In this document: positions 55,052 through 63,361 of the stretch, in pieces
Position numbering within the stretch: position 1 is the first letter of the stretch
Layout: each line of letters starts with the position of its first letter
From: Thermosipho sp. (in: thermotogales)
GTDB taxonomy: Bacteria; Thermotogota; Thermotogae; Thermotogales; Fervidobacteriaceae
DNA length: 64,000 nt
Assembly (NCBI GenBank): GCA_017656345.1
Contig: JACDNZ010000003.1
Coordinates: forward strand, 1 to 64,000
Direction of reading: 5' to 3'
Translations under genes and position numbers: made by a program
Notes under the pieces: generated by a model
The model's database searches: none
Seen by the model: only the letters and a program-made list of their open reading frames with translations
Told to the model about the DNA's origin: nothing

Positions 55052-55987
55052 ATGTATGTAAATACCAAGGATATCTTAGAAAAAGCTAGTGAAAATTTTT
55101 ACGCAGTACCCGCTTTCAATATTAATAATTTAGAATTTTTAATTTCTATTATTGAGGGTGCTGTGGAAAAAAGAGCTCCAGTAATAATTGAAACAAGTGA
55201 AGGAGCAATTAAATATGCCGGTAACGGAGATATTTATCGTGGCGCAAAAATTCTTGCAAAAATGGTTAGAGAATATGCTGACAGTGTTAATATTCCTGTA
55301 GCATTACACTTAGATCATGGAAAACACTTAGAATTCATTGTTGCAGCTATTAAAGCTGGTTATTCTTCCGTTATGATTGATGCTTCACATGAAGAATTTA
55401 AAAAGAATTTAGCAATAACGAAAGAAGTAGTAAAATGGGCACATGCTGCGGGCGTGTCTGTTGAAGCAGAATTAGGTCAACTTGCTGGAATAGAAGACAA
55501 TGTTTCCGCAGAAGAAAACGTTCTGGTAATCCCAGAAGAAGCAAAAGTTTTTGTAGAAGAAACAGGTGTAGACTTCTTAGCACCAGCAATCGGAACAAGC
55601 CACGGAGCATTTAAATTCAAAGGTGAAGCAAAATTAGATTTTGAAAGGTTGAAAAAAGTTAAAGAATTAACAGGAATTCCACTGGTTCTCCATGGAGCTT
55701 CCAGTGTTCTAAAAGAATATGTTGAAATTGCCGAAGAATTTGGTGGAGATTTTGGTGGTGCTAAAGGTGTTCCTGCAGATGAGATTAAAAAATGTGTTGA
55801 ATTAGGAATAAACAAAGTTAACACTGATACCGATTTAAGAATTGCATTTGTCGCAGGTTTAAGGAAACACTTAAAAGAAAATCCAAAAGAATTTGATCCA
55901 AGAAAATACTTCAAAGAAGGTATGAATTTTGTAAAAGAAGTTGTTAAAGACAGATTGGAATTTCTTGGAGCAGCTGGAAAAGCATAA
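55052..55987 (+). CDS. fba: Class II fructose-bisphosphate aldolase
   Basis: Zinc-dependent cleavage or formation of fructose 1,6-bisphosphate in glycolysis and gluconeogenesis. 311 residues. YAVPAFNINNLE near 17-28, the catalytic aspartate and zinc histidine in ALHLDHGKH near 88-96, the metal glutamate in EAELGQLAG near 140, zinc histidines in GTSHGAFKF near 182 and PLVLHGASSV near 212, and NTDTDLR near 260. ATG behind AAGGAGGG. ackA follows after 21 bases. Confidence 0.97.
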   Translation: MYVNTKDILEKASENFYAVPAFNINNLEFLISIIEGAVEKRAPVIIETSEGAIKYAGNGDIYRGAKILAKMVREYADSVNIPVALHLDHGKHLEFIVAAIKAGYSSVMIDASHEEFKKNLAITKEVVKWAHAAGVSVEAELGQLAGIEDNVSAEENVLVIPEEAKVFVEETGVDFLAPAIGTSHGAFKFKGEAKLDFERLKKVKELTGIPLVLHGASSVLKEYVEIAEEFGGDFGGAKGVPADEIKKCVELGINKVNTDTDLRIAFVAGLRKHLKENPKEFDPRKYFKEGMNFVKEVVKDRLEFLGAAGKA

Positions 55988-56008
55988 TCAGAAAAAGGAG
56001 GCACAATT

Positions 56009-57229
56009 ATGTTAATACTTGTTGTTAACAGTGGCAGTTCATCAATCAAATACCAACTTATGGATATGTCTGACGAGAGTGTACTTTGTAAGGGAATTGC
56101 AGAAAGAATTGGTATACCTGGAAGTAGGATCGTTCACAAAAAAAATGGAGAAAAACACATTATTGAAAAACCTATGGCAAATCACGACGAAGCTTTAAAA
56201 TATGTTCTTGAAACATTAATTGATGAAAAATACGGTGCAATTAAAGATTTCAAAGAAATTGATGCAGTAGGTCATAGGGTAGTACACGGAGGCGAAAAAT
56301 TTTCAGGTTCAGTCTTAATTGACGAAGAAGTTATAAAAGCGATTGAAGAATTTTCTTACCTGGCACCACTTCATAATCCACCAAACCTAATGGGTATTAA
56401 GGCAATTATGAGATTACTACCTGGTGTACCAAATGTCGGTGTTTTCGATACAGCTTTCCACGCTAAAATGCCCAAAAAATCTTATCTTTACGCTATTCCA
56501 TACACATATTATGAAAAATATAAAATTAGAAGATATGGATTCCATGGTACAAGTCACAGATATGTTTCAAGAAGAACTGCTGAAATTCTCGGATTGGATT
56601 ATAACAACTCAAAGATTATAACCGTTCACTTAGGAAATGGGGCTTCTATTGCAGCTATAAAAAATGGAAAAAGTATCGACACTTCTATGGGATTCACACC
56701 TCTAGAAGGATTGGTAATGGGCACAAGATCTGGTGATTTAGATCCTTCAATTGTTACATTCTTAATGGAAAAAGAAGGATTAAGTGCTGAAGAAATCTAC
56801 ACAATTTTAAATAAAAAAAGCGGCGTCTTAGGTTTAACAAACAACTTCAGTTCAGATATGAGAGATATTGAAGATAAAGCTTTAGAAAACGATCCTGTTT
56901 GTAGGTTAGTTTTAGACTTATATGAATATAGAATTGCAAAATATATAGGAGCATATGTCGCAGCTATGAATGGAGTGGATGCTATTTCATTTACAGCAGG
57001 TGTTGGTGAAAATTCGCCAATAACAAGAGAAGAAATTTGTGAAAATTACTTAGGTTATCTCGGAATTAAAATTGACAAAGAAAAGAATAATGTAAAAGGA
57101 GAAGAAAGAATTATTTCAACCCCAGATTCAAAAGTTTCTGTTTTAATAGTTCCTACAAATGAAGAACTTATGATTGCAAGAGATACAAAAGAAATAATAG
57201 AGAAAGGTTTAAAACAATTAGAATACTAA
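56009..57229 (+). CDS. ackA: Acetate kinase
   Basis: Makes ATP and acetate from acetyl phosphate, the main energy step of Thermotogota sugar fermentation. 406 residues. N-terminal VNSGSSSIKYQL at 6-17, VFDTAFHAKMP near 147, YGFHGTSHRYVS near 177, HLGNGASIAAI near 209, and the FTAGVGENSP block near 328. It follows fba, linking glycolysis and acetate formation in one transcript. No phosphotransacetylase gene is in the window. Confidence 0.98.
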   Translation: MLILVVNSGSSSIKYQLMDMSDESVLCKGIAERIGIPGSRIVHKKNGEKHIIEKPMANHDEALKYVLETLIDEKYGAIKDFKEIDAVGHRVVHGGEKFSGSVLIDEEVIKAIEEFSYLAPLHNPPNLMGIKAIMRLLPGVPNVGVFDTAFHAKMPKKSYLYAIPYTYYEKYKIRRYGFHGTSHRYVSRRTAEILGLDYNNSKIITVHLGNGASIAAIKNGKSIDTSMGFTPLEGLVMGTRSGDLDPSIVTFLMEKEGLSAEEIYTILNKKSGVLGLTNNFSSDMRDIEDKALENDPVCRLVLDLYEYRIAKYIGAYVAAMNGVDAISFTAGVGENSPITREEICENYLGYLGIKIDKEKNNVKGEERIISTPDSKVSVLIVPTNEELMIARDTKEIIEKGLKQLEY

Positions 57230-57239
57230 TTTAACAAAA

Positions 57240-57275
57240 AATAATCCCCCCTTTTTAAGGGGGGATTATTCTTAA
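57240..57275. terminator. Bidirectional terminator between ackA and the rhomboid gene
   Basis: A perfect inverted repeat (AATAATCCCCCC and its complement around a T/A loop) starts 10 bases after the ackA stop. Both sides have A- or T-rich flanks; it can serve the convergent rhomboid-gene transcript. Confidence 0.88.
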
Positions 57276-57289
57276 TAATTTTAACTTAT

Positions 57290-57967
57290 TTAGATTACTG
57301 TAGTTATTGAATTGATAAATAAGAAAACAAAAGAAACAACCACCAGTATCATAAAAGTAATCCTTAAGTAAAACATTAGCTTTTTAATCTTATAAGAATA
57401 ATTATAAACAGGAATAAAGTATCCCAAAAGCATACCGGTAAGAAAACCACCAATATGAGCTGCATTGTTTATATTTGTTCCAGGCATTAATCCCAAAATA
57501 ATATTAATCAAAATCATAGGCAAAAAAACTGTCCCGGTTATAGGTTTCAATACATAAGGCGTATCCTTTCTAAAACCTGCAGCAAATAAAACTCCAACTA
57601 AACCAAAAATTGCTCCACTTGCCCCAACCGAAAGAGATTTATAATAAAAAATTTGTGTTGCCAAATTTCCCACCAGACCACTCAAAAAATAATATGATAA
57701 AAATTTATCAGTTCCATAAACACTTTCTACTATCCTTCCTAAATAAAATAACGCATACATATTAAATATTAAATGAATAAATCCACCATGTACAAACATA
57801 GAAGTAATTAATCTATACCATTGTCCTCCAGATACCAGAGGCCCAAACTGCGCTCCAAACCAAATATAAACCATTACATTTTCTGAGGTAACAACTTTAA
57901 CAATCTCCATTAAAAGCAGGATAACAACATTGATTAATATCAAATAATAAAAACTTTTTCCTTTCAT
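57290..57967 (-). CDS. Rhomboid-family intramembrane serine protease
   Basis: Cleaves membrane protein substrates in the bilayer; substrate unknown. Start ATG 57967, behind GAGGG, giving 225 residues; a GTG four codons earlier overlaps the ybaB stop and is less likely. Six or seven helices, WYRLITSMFVHGGFIHLIFNM (loop 1 and helix 2) near 50-70, the catalytic serine in VGASGAIFG near 120, and the catalytic histidine in AAHIGGFLTG near 172. Co-transcribed with ybaB. Confidence 0.93.
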   Translation of the reverse strand: MKGKSFYYLILINVVILLLMEIVKVVTSENVMVYIWFGAQFGPLVSGGQWYRLITSMFVHGGFIHLIFNMYALFYLGRIVESVYGTDKFLSYYFLSGLVGNLATQIFYYKSLSVGASGAIFGLVGVLFAAGFRKDTPYVLKPITGTVFLPMILINIILGLMPGTNINNAAHIGGFLTGMLLGYFIPVYNYSYKIKKLMFYLRITFMILVVVSFVFLFINSITTVI

Positions 57968-57975
57968 TATATCCC

Positions 57976-58323
57976 TCACATTCCAAATGGCAAAAGGCTT
58001 TGTGTTACTTTCGAAAGTTCTTCTTCTCTTTTTTCTTCTATTTTTTCTAATAACTCATCCATTCCTGCTATTAATAAATCTTTTAACATTTCTTTATCTT
58101 CAAATAAGTCTTCATCAATTTCTATATCTTTAATTTTTCGATCGGCTGTAGCCTTGATCAAAATAGCACCGCCACCAACACTTACTTGTACTTCAATATT
58201 TGAAAAATTTGCCTCTATTTCCTGCATTTTCCTTTGAACTTCTTCTTGAAGCTTTTGAATTTGATTCATCTGTTTGGATTTACCACCTAAATTTTTTCCT
58301 CCAAAACTCTTTAGTTTTTTCAT
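57976..58323 (-). CDS. Nucleoid-associated protein YbaB/EbfC
   Basis: 115-residue homodimeric DNA-binding protein of the YbaB/EbfC family. Typical features are the glutamine- and glutamate-rich N-terminal helix ([16 protein letters not shown]), the central [26 protein letters not shown] sheet, and the C-terminal helix ending LLPFGM. The gene is often next to recR and dnaX in other bacteria; here it follows apbE by 13 bases. Confidence 0.93.
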   Translation of the reverse strand: MKKLKSFGGKNLGGKSKQMNQIQKLQEEVQRKMQEIEANFSNIEVQVSVGGGAILIKATADRKIKDIEIDEDLFEDKEMLKDLLIAGMDELLEKIEEKREEELSKVTQSLLPFGM

Positions 58324-58336
58324 ATTCTACCTCCTA

Positions 58337-59401
58337 TTAGTATATTTTTTCATAATACGAAAAACCATCAGTTTTGAATATTTTTTGATCAGGAGAAACC
58401 AAAAAAACTTCTGTATTATTTTTTGGGAATACTGTTCTTACAAACAACCAATCTTTAACACCTAGAACAAAAGCCGCAGTAGAATAAGCGTCAGCACTAA
58501 TAGCATCATCGGCAATTGCAGTAGCACTTATTGCCCCATTTGCAGGTTTCCCTGTCCTCGGGTGTATTATATGATGATATCTTTCTCCATCCACAATAAA
58601 ATATCTTTCGTAATCGCCACTAGTCGCAACAGAACCTCCTTTTAGGTAAATATAATCTATACTATCTGTTCCTCTCGGATTTCTAATACCAATTATCCAA
58701 AAATCTTTTCCGAATTTTGGACCAAAAATTCTAATATCTCCTCCAGCTTCTATAAATCCCGTGCACTCAGGATCTGCCGCCTTAGCAATTTGATATGCTC
58801 GTTCCAATGCATACCCTTTTGCTATTCCTCCTAAATCAAACCAAACACCGTTTGTTTTTATAGCTTTTTTCTGATAATCCAATTCCACTTTTTCGTATCC
58901 ACTATTATCTAAAGCTTTTTTTATAGCTTCCTCGGATGGAATAACATGTACAGAATCTTCGGCAAGTTTTTCAGAATAGCTTGAAAAGCCCCAAAGTTCC
59001 ACTAATCTACCTATAGTAGGATCAAAAGCACCATCTGTAACCTTTGCATACCTTAAAGCAAGTTCTATCAATGCAAATGTCTCATCGTCAACCTCATACC
59101 AATCATCACTATGATTTAAATTATATAATATAGAACCTTCTTTATATGGATCAAACTTTTCGGTAATTCTATCAAGTTCAGAAAAGATTTCTTTTGCTAT
59201 AATATCAGGATTTGAATTTGTCGAAATTTTTAAATGTACATAAGTACCCAGTGAAAATGTCTCATAATCATTGTACATATTCGGATTTCTCAAAACAACT
59301 GCTACCGTTATAACAATTACAACTAAAGAAAGTAATATTAACAAAGAAATAAAAGATATCTTACTATATTTATTTAAATCTGGACGATTTCTCTTCCGCA
59401 T
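58337..59401 (-). CDS. apbE: FAD:protein FMN transferase
   Basis: Attaches FMN covalently to threonine of target proteins, for example Rnf/Nqr subunits. 354 residues, with an N-terminal helix (about 15-38) holding it on the outer face of the membrane and no lipobox. Family motifs: FSLGTYVHLKI, FDPYKEGSILYNLN, GAFDPTIGRLVELWGF near 120-135, FDLGGIAKGYALERA near 188-202, EAGGDIRIFGP, and HHIIHPRTGKPANG near 273-286. The start lies 28 bases inside the radical SAM gene and 13 bases from the nearest Shine-Dalgarno, so translation is probably coupled. No Rnf gene is in the window. Confidence 0.94.
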   Translation of the reverse strand: MRKRNRPDLNKYSKISFISLLILLSLVVIVITVAVVLRNPNMYNDYETFSLGTYVHLKISTNSNPDIIAKEIFSELDRITEKFDPYKEGSILYNLNHSDDWYEVDDETFALIELALRYAKVTDGAFDPTIGRLVELWGFSSYSEKLAEDSVHVIPSEEAIKKALDNSGYEKVELDYQKKAIKTNGVWFDLGGIAKGYALERAYQIAKAADPECTGFIEAGGDIRIFGPKFGKDFWIIGIRNPRGTDSIDYIYLKGGSVATSGDYERYFIVDGERYHHIIHPRTGKPANGAISATAIADDAISADAYSTAAFVLGVKDWLFVRTVFPKNNTEVFLVSPDQKIFKTDGFSYYEKIY

Positions 59402-60360
59402 ATTTTACATTTACCCTCCTTGGACAAATTTACTAAATCAATATCGTAACCACGTCTTACAATTACCTGAGAATGACATTCAGGACAAAAAGTAGTTTCA
59501 TATTCAGGTTCAAAAATATTCCCCAGATAAACAAAATTTAAAAATTCTTTGGCAAGAACATATAATTTTTTTAACTTGTCAAGTGGTGTTGGAGGTATAA
59601 CATACTTATACGCTGGAAAATATCTTGACAAATGCAAAGGTATATCTTTACTAATTTTGGAAAGAGCTTCAAATTCTTTTAATAATTCTTCCTCATTATC
59701 GTTTTTACCGGGTATAATTAACGTGGTAACTTCCACATGAACTCCTGCATTGTAAGCATACTCAATAACCTCTAAAACCTTTCTATAATCTCCTAAACAT
59801 TCTTTTTTATAAAACTCATTATTAAATCCTTTTAAATCAATATTCATCGCATCAATATTTTGTAATAGTAATTTTAAAGGTTCTATTTCAATGAATCCAT
59901 TAGTAACTAGCACGTTATATAACCCTTTTTTATGTGCTATTCTAGACGTATCCAAAACAAATTCATACCATACTATTGGTTCACTATAAGTGTAAGCTAT
60001 TCCTTTTGAATTACGTGAAAGAGCTATATCAACCAATTGCTGAGGTGTTACCATCTTAACACTCGGTTTTTCTTGAGAAATTTCCCAATTTTGACAAAAA
60101 CCGCATCTAAAATTACAACCCCATGTTCCAACAGATAAAATTTCAGTACCCGGCTTAAAATGATAAAGAGGTTTCTTTTCAATAGGGTCCATCGCTATTG
60201 AGGAAATATCTCCATAGTTTTTTGTATACAATATGCCATTTTGGTTGTATCTTACTTTACAAATCCCTATTTCTCCATCTTTGAGAAAACAATTATGTGG
60301 GCAAAGTTTGCAAACAACTCCTCCATCTTTTTCTTCAAAAAAAGTTGCCATTTTTTTCAT
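59374..60360 (-). CDS. AmmeMemoRadiSam-system radical SAM enzyme (AmrS-like)
   Basis: A 328-residue radical SAM protein, start ATG 60360 behind GGTGGTG. N-terminal zinc-type cysteines CKLCPHNCFLKDGEIGIC near 17-34, then the radical SAM cluster CNFRCGFC near 80-87 followed by QNW, and a C-terminal CPEC ... CKIC zinc ribbon. The layout matches the AmmeMemoRadiSam radical SAM component, whose Memo and AMMECR1 partners are not in the window. It resembles pyruvate formate-lyase activases in its core, but no glycyl-radical enzyme is nearby. Function in this system is not established. Confidence 0.88.
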   Translation of the reverse strand: MKKMATFFEEKDGGVVCKLCPHNCFLKDGEIGICKVRYNQNGILYTKNYGDISSIAMDPIEKKPLYHFKPGTEILSVGTWGCNFRCGFCQNWEISQEKPSVKMVTPQQLVDIALSRNSKGIAYTYSEPIVWYEFVLDTSRIAHKKGLYNVLVTNGFIEIEPLKLLLQNIDAMNIDLKGFNNEFYKKECLGDYRKVLEVIEYAYNAGVHVEVTTLIIPGKNDNEEELLKEFEALSKISKDIPLHLSRYFPAYKYVIPPTPLDKLKKLYVLAKEFLNFVYLGNIFEPEYETTFCPECHSQVIVRRGYDIDLVNLSKEGKCKICGREIVQI

Positions 60361-60379
60361 ACTAACACCACCTATATTA

Positions 60380-60388
60380 ATTATATCA
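60380..60388 (-). promoter_or_regulatory. Extended -10 promoter of the radical SAM-apbE-ybaB-rhomboid unit
   Basis: TGATATAAT on the minus strand, 19 bases before the radical SAM ATG and 1 base after the T run of the previous terminator. Confidence 0.65.
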
Positions 60389-60389
60389 T

Positions 60390-60413
60390 AAAAAATGGCC
60401 GCATCTGCGGCCA
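60390..60413 (-). terminator. Terminator of the dnaN-pilin-ABC-GNAT unit
   Basis: An 8-bp perfect stem (TGGCCGCA with its complement) with a 2-base spacer, followed by six T on the minus strand, 18 bases after the GNAT stop codon. Confidence 0.9.
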
Positions 60414-60430
60414 CTGTATTTGAATCCTTT

Positions 60431-60964
60431 TTATTCTATGTTCCGCCAATAATCTTCAGCAATTATAGACATTCGCACAAGATCCCAATACTTACCTTTT
60501 AAATAACGTCCTTGTCTTTCCTTACCTTCTATTAAAAAACCACATTTTTCGTAAACTCTTATGGCTCTCTTATTATACTCATAAGTCCTCAAAAAAATCC
60601 TATTTAAATTCAAATATTCGAACGCATATCTTAACATCAATTTTGTTGCTTCAGTTCCCATACCCTTATTCCAGTATTTTTTATCAAAAATAGCAATACC
60701 AAATTCTGCTGATCTATTTACCCAATCAATATCTTTTAAACCCGTTGCTCCAATCAGGACACCTTCAAGTGTTTCAATAGAAAAGTTTACATTAGTTCTA
60801 TTATTAGAACTATTTCTAATCCATTCTTCCTCCATAATTTTATTAATTGGGAAAGTTAAGGCCAAGTATTGTCTAAGTTCTTCATCATTTATCAATTCCA
60901 CAAATCTTTCGGCATCTTCAATTTCCATTGGTCTCAGTAAAATTTGTTTGCCCATTAATTTCAA
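60431..60964 (-). CDS. GNAT acetyltransferase, RimJ/RimL-like
   Basis: 177 residues; TTG start, seven bases after GGGGGTG, overlapping the ABC ATPase gene by 47 bases. The acetyl-CoA fold is seen in ILLRPMEIEDAERFVELIND (about 8-27), AEFGIAIFDKKYWNKGMGTEATKLM near 86-110 (the R/QxxGxG/A loop in the form NKGMGT), and YEYNKRAIRVYEKCGFLIEG near 128-147. Related enzymes acetylate ribosomal protein N-termini or polyamines such as spermidine (SpeG). The substrate is not assignable here. Confidence 0.86.
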   Translation of the reverse strand: MKLMGKQILLRPMEIEDAERFVELINDEELRQYLALTFPINKIMEEEWIRNSSNNRTNVNFSIETLEGVLIGATGLKDIDWVNRSAEFGIAIFDKKYWNKGMGTEATKLMLRYAFEYLNLNRIFLRTYEYNKRAIRVYEKCGFLIEGKERQGRYLKGKYWDLVRMSIIAEDYWRNIE

Positions 60965-61724
60965 AATTCACACCCCCAGAAAGAAATTCTCTAATTCCAA
61001 CACTTCTTACATGTATAATATTCTTTAATTTTCCTAAATCATCAACCTTTATCAGAATTGGCACCCTATTTCCCTCTTGAATAACATAAACATATCTTTC
61101 ATATCTCTCCCAAAAATCCTTTACTGAACCCAAGAAAATATTTTCACCATTTTCTAATATAAGTACTTTGTCACAAACTTTTTCAATCTCTTCATCTTCA
61201 TGCGTTACATAAAATATTATTCTTCCGGTTTCTTTAATTTTTTTAATTCTTTCCAATATTAACTTTTTTGATTCTACATCAAGGCCACTAGTTGGTTCAT
61301 CCATTAAGATAATATCGGGATTAGGTAGTAAAGCTATTATCATAGATAAACGTTGTTGCAACCCTTTAGATAACTCTAGAGGTTTTTTATACAAATGTTC
61401 TTCTAAACCAAAAAAGTTTATTTCTTCATCTATTTTCTTTTTAGAAATTTTTCTAAATGATGCAAAATAACTTAAATTATCTTTTAAAGTCAATTCAGGA
61501 ATGAGAATCGGTTCTTCAGGAATATATGAAACTATATTTGAATTAGAAACAATTCGACCAGTAGTTGGTTTTAAAATTCCAGCTATTAACTTCAAAAGTG
61601 TAGTTTTCCCACACCCATTTCTTCCAACAACTCCTAAAATTTCTCCTTTATCCAGTTTTAAACTTATATTCTTTAATGCCCATAATTTTCCAAATCTTTT
61701 TCCTAAATTTTGAATTAATATCAA
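60918..61724 (-). CDS. ABC transporter ATPase, orphan
   Basis: 268-residue ATP-binding subunit, TTG start overlapping the pilin-like stop as TTGA. Walker A GRNGCGKTT near 34-42, Q-loop region IPEEPILIPELT, signature LSKGLQQRL near 118 (SKG in place of SGG), Walker B IILMDEPTSG, and switch histidine VTHEDEE. It resembles the drug/export-type ATPases of the CcmA/NatA group. A C-terminal extension of about 60 residues follows the nucleotide-binding domain. No permease is in the window. Confidence 0.88.
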   Translation of the reverse strand: MILIQNLGKRFGKLWALKNISLKLDKGEILGVVGRNGCGKTTLLKLIAGILKPTTGRIVSNSNIVSYIPEEPILIPELTLKDNLSYFASFRKISKKKIDEEINFFGLEEHLYKKPLELSKGLQQRLSMIIALLPNPDIILMDEPTSGLDVESKKLILERIKKIKETGRIIFYVTHEDEEIEKVCDKVLILENGENIFLGSVKDFWERYERYVYVIQEGNRVPILIKVDDLGKLKNIIHVRSVGIREFLSGGVNFEINGQTNFTETNGN

Positions 61725-62155
61725 CTTTTTGGAACCTCCACATACATGCCATGATTATCTAATTTCATACCAGAATATACTGATAAAACCACAAAATATT
61801 GTACATCATTACCAATATAATAAACTTTATAAAGGCCATCACTAAATCGAATTTCATACCCTTTATTGGAGATATCAGCATCTATAAACCTATCTTTAAA
61901 CAATTTCTGTATCCTTAATTTTGACTTTGTTTCTTCATTTATGTTTTCATTATTATCAATTGCCGAAAAATAATTTGTGTCGTAAACTAAAAATGCTTGA
62001 ATAACAGCATTGGAAAGAGTCTTTACATTTGCAGCAACCTGTACCGCTTTTGCCTTAGTAACAGCATTAAGTCCAACAGGTGCAGCAATACCCAGCAGCG
62101 CAGAAATTATCGCCATCACAATTAAAAGTTCTATTAAAGTAAAACCTTTCTTCAT
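61721..62155 (-). CDS. Type IV pilin-like protein
   Basis: 144 residues with a textbook class III signal: MKKG/FTLIELLIVMAIISALLGIAAP, cleavage after glycine 4, glutamate at mature position 5, and a hydrophobic helix. The C-terminal domain is a short beta-rich region without paired cysteines. It could be a pseudopilin or a minor pilin. The assembly ATPase at 50093 could serve it, but no prepilin peptidase is in the window. It lies between dnaN (9 bases) and an ABC ATPase. Confidence 0.93.
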   Translation of the reverse strand: MKKGFTLIELLIVMAIISALLGIAAPVGLNAVTKAKAVQVAANVKTLSNAVIQAFLVYDTNYFSAIDNNENINEETKSKLRIQKLFKDRFIDADISNKGYEIRFSDGLYKVYYIGNDVQYFVVLSVYSGMKLDNHGMYVEVPKS

Positions 62156-62164
62156 TTAACCACC

Positions 62165-63268
62165 TCACGCACGAACTGGAAGAACAATATATAAAAAGCC
62201 ACCTACATCTTTTGAATTAACTTGCATAGGACTTAAATCATCTACAAAGTTAAAAACGATTTCTTCATCATCTACATTCTTTGCTGCTTCATTTAAAAAT
62301 CTTGGATTGAAATTAATCACTAAATCTTCTCCTTCTTTTTCAATATTCAATTCTTCTCTAACCTCACCAAATTCTGGACTATGGCTTGTTAGAACCATTA
62401 CATTATCTCCTATTTCAAGTCTAACTTTATCGTTACCTCTCTTAGCAATTATCATATTACGTTTCAAAGCTTCTAAAAAATCATTTTTATTGAATGAAAT
62501 TCTCGTTCTAAAAGCTTTTGGTAATACTCGCCTGTAATCTGGAAATACCTCTTCTACGACTCTTGTAATAACAGTAATGTCTCCTGCATTTACAGCCATT
62601 TTCTTGTGGTCACATGTAATCTTTATTACAGGTTCATCGGTACCTGCAATCATATTTTGAAGTTCTTTCATACTTTTTAAAGAAACTATAAAATCAATTT
62701 CGGCCTGGACATCTATTTTTTGTTCTACAAGTGCTAATCTATATCCATCACTAGCAACAAGTCTCAAAAATCCATCTTTTATTTCCCAATAAACTCCATT
62801 CAATGCTCGCATTGCACTTTCTGTTGAAGCACAGAAAATAACTTTATCTATCATTTCTGATAAAATTGAAGTCTCTATTTCAAAAGTTATACCAGATTCA
62901 TCAAATTCAATTGGTGGAAATTTTTCGGGATTTGAGTAAGTCGTTAAATTGAAAGATGTCTTACCACTTTTTATATTCACCTTTCCTAACTCGTATTTAA
63001 AAACTATTTCATCATCATCTATGTTTTTAATGATTTCTTCTAAAAGTTTTGCATCAACTGCAAAAGTGTCACTACCATCAAATTCACTAACCGAAAGATT
63101 TGCTATAACAAATGTTTGCATATCAGTAGAATAAACTTTTATTAAATCATTTTCTGGTTTGAATAATAAACACTGTAAAATAGGATCAATTGTCTTTGTC
63201 CCAACTGCTTGTGCAGCTACTGAAATTTTTTTAGATATCTCTTGTTTGTTTATTATAAATCTCAACAT
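62165..63268 (-). CDS. dnaN: DNA polymerase III beta subunit (sliding clamp)
   Basis: Ring-shaped dimer that holds replicative polymerase on DNA. 367 residues made of three repeated domains: about 1-115, 125-245 and 250-367. Recognisable parts are LLEEIIKNIDDDEI in domain 1, RALNGVYWEI and VASDGYRLALVEQ in domain 2 (about 150-182), and DYRRVLPKAF near 242. The C-terminal SKDVGGFLYIVLPVRA is the usual P(V/M)R ending. ATG behind AAGGAGGG. It is not next to dnaA; no origin features are seen. Confidence 0.97.
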   Translation of the reverse strand: MLRFIINKQEISKKISVAAQAVGTKTIDPILQCLLFKPENDLIKVYSTDMQTFVIANLSVSEFDGSDTFAVDAKLLEEIIKNIDDDEIVFKYELGKVNIKSGKTSFNLTTYSNPEKFPPIEFDESGITFEIETSILSEMIDKVIFCASTESAMRALNGVYWEIKDGFLRLVASDGYRLALVEQKIDVQAEIDFIVSLKSMKELQNMIAGTDEPVIKITCDHKKMAVNAGDITVITRVVEEVFPDYRRVLPKAFRTRISFNKNDFLEALKRNMIIAKRGNDKVRLEIGDNVMVLTSHSPEFGEVREELNIEKEGEDLVINFNPRFLNEAAKNVDDEEIVFNFVDDLSPMQVNSKDVGGFLYIVLPVRA

Positions 63269-63361
63269 AAAATCCCTCCTTCTAACTTTTTCAATTTTTA
63301 TTTTATCACAATCTTTTCCATTTTTTTCAAAATAGGGTAAAATAGTATTAGAGGTGATACA

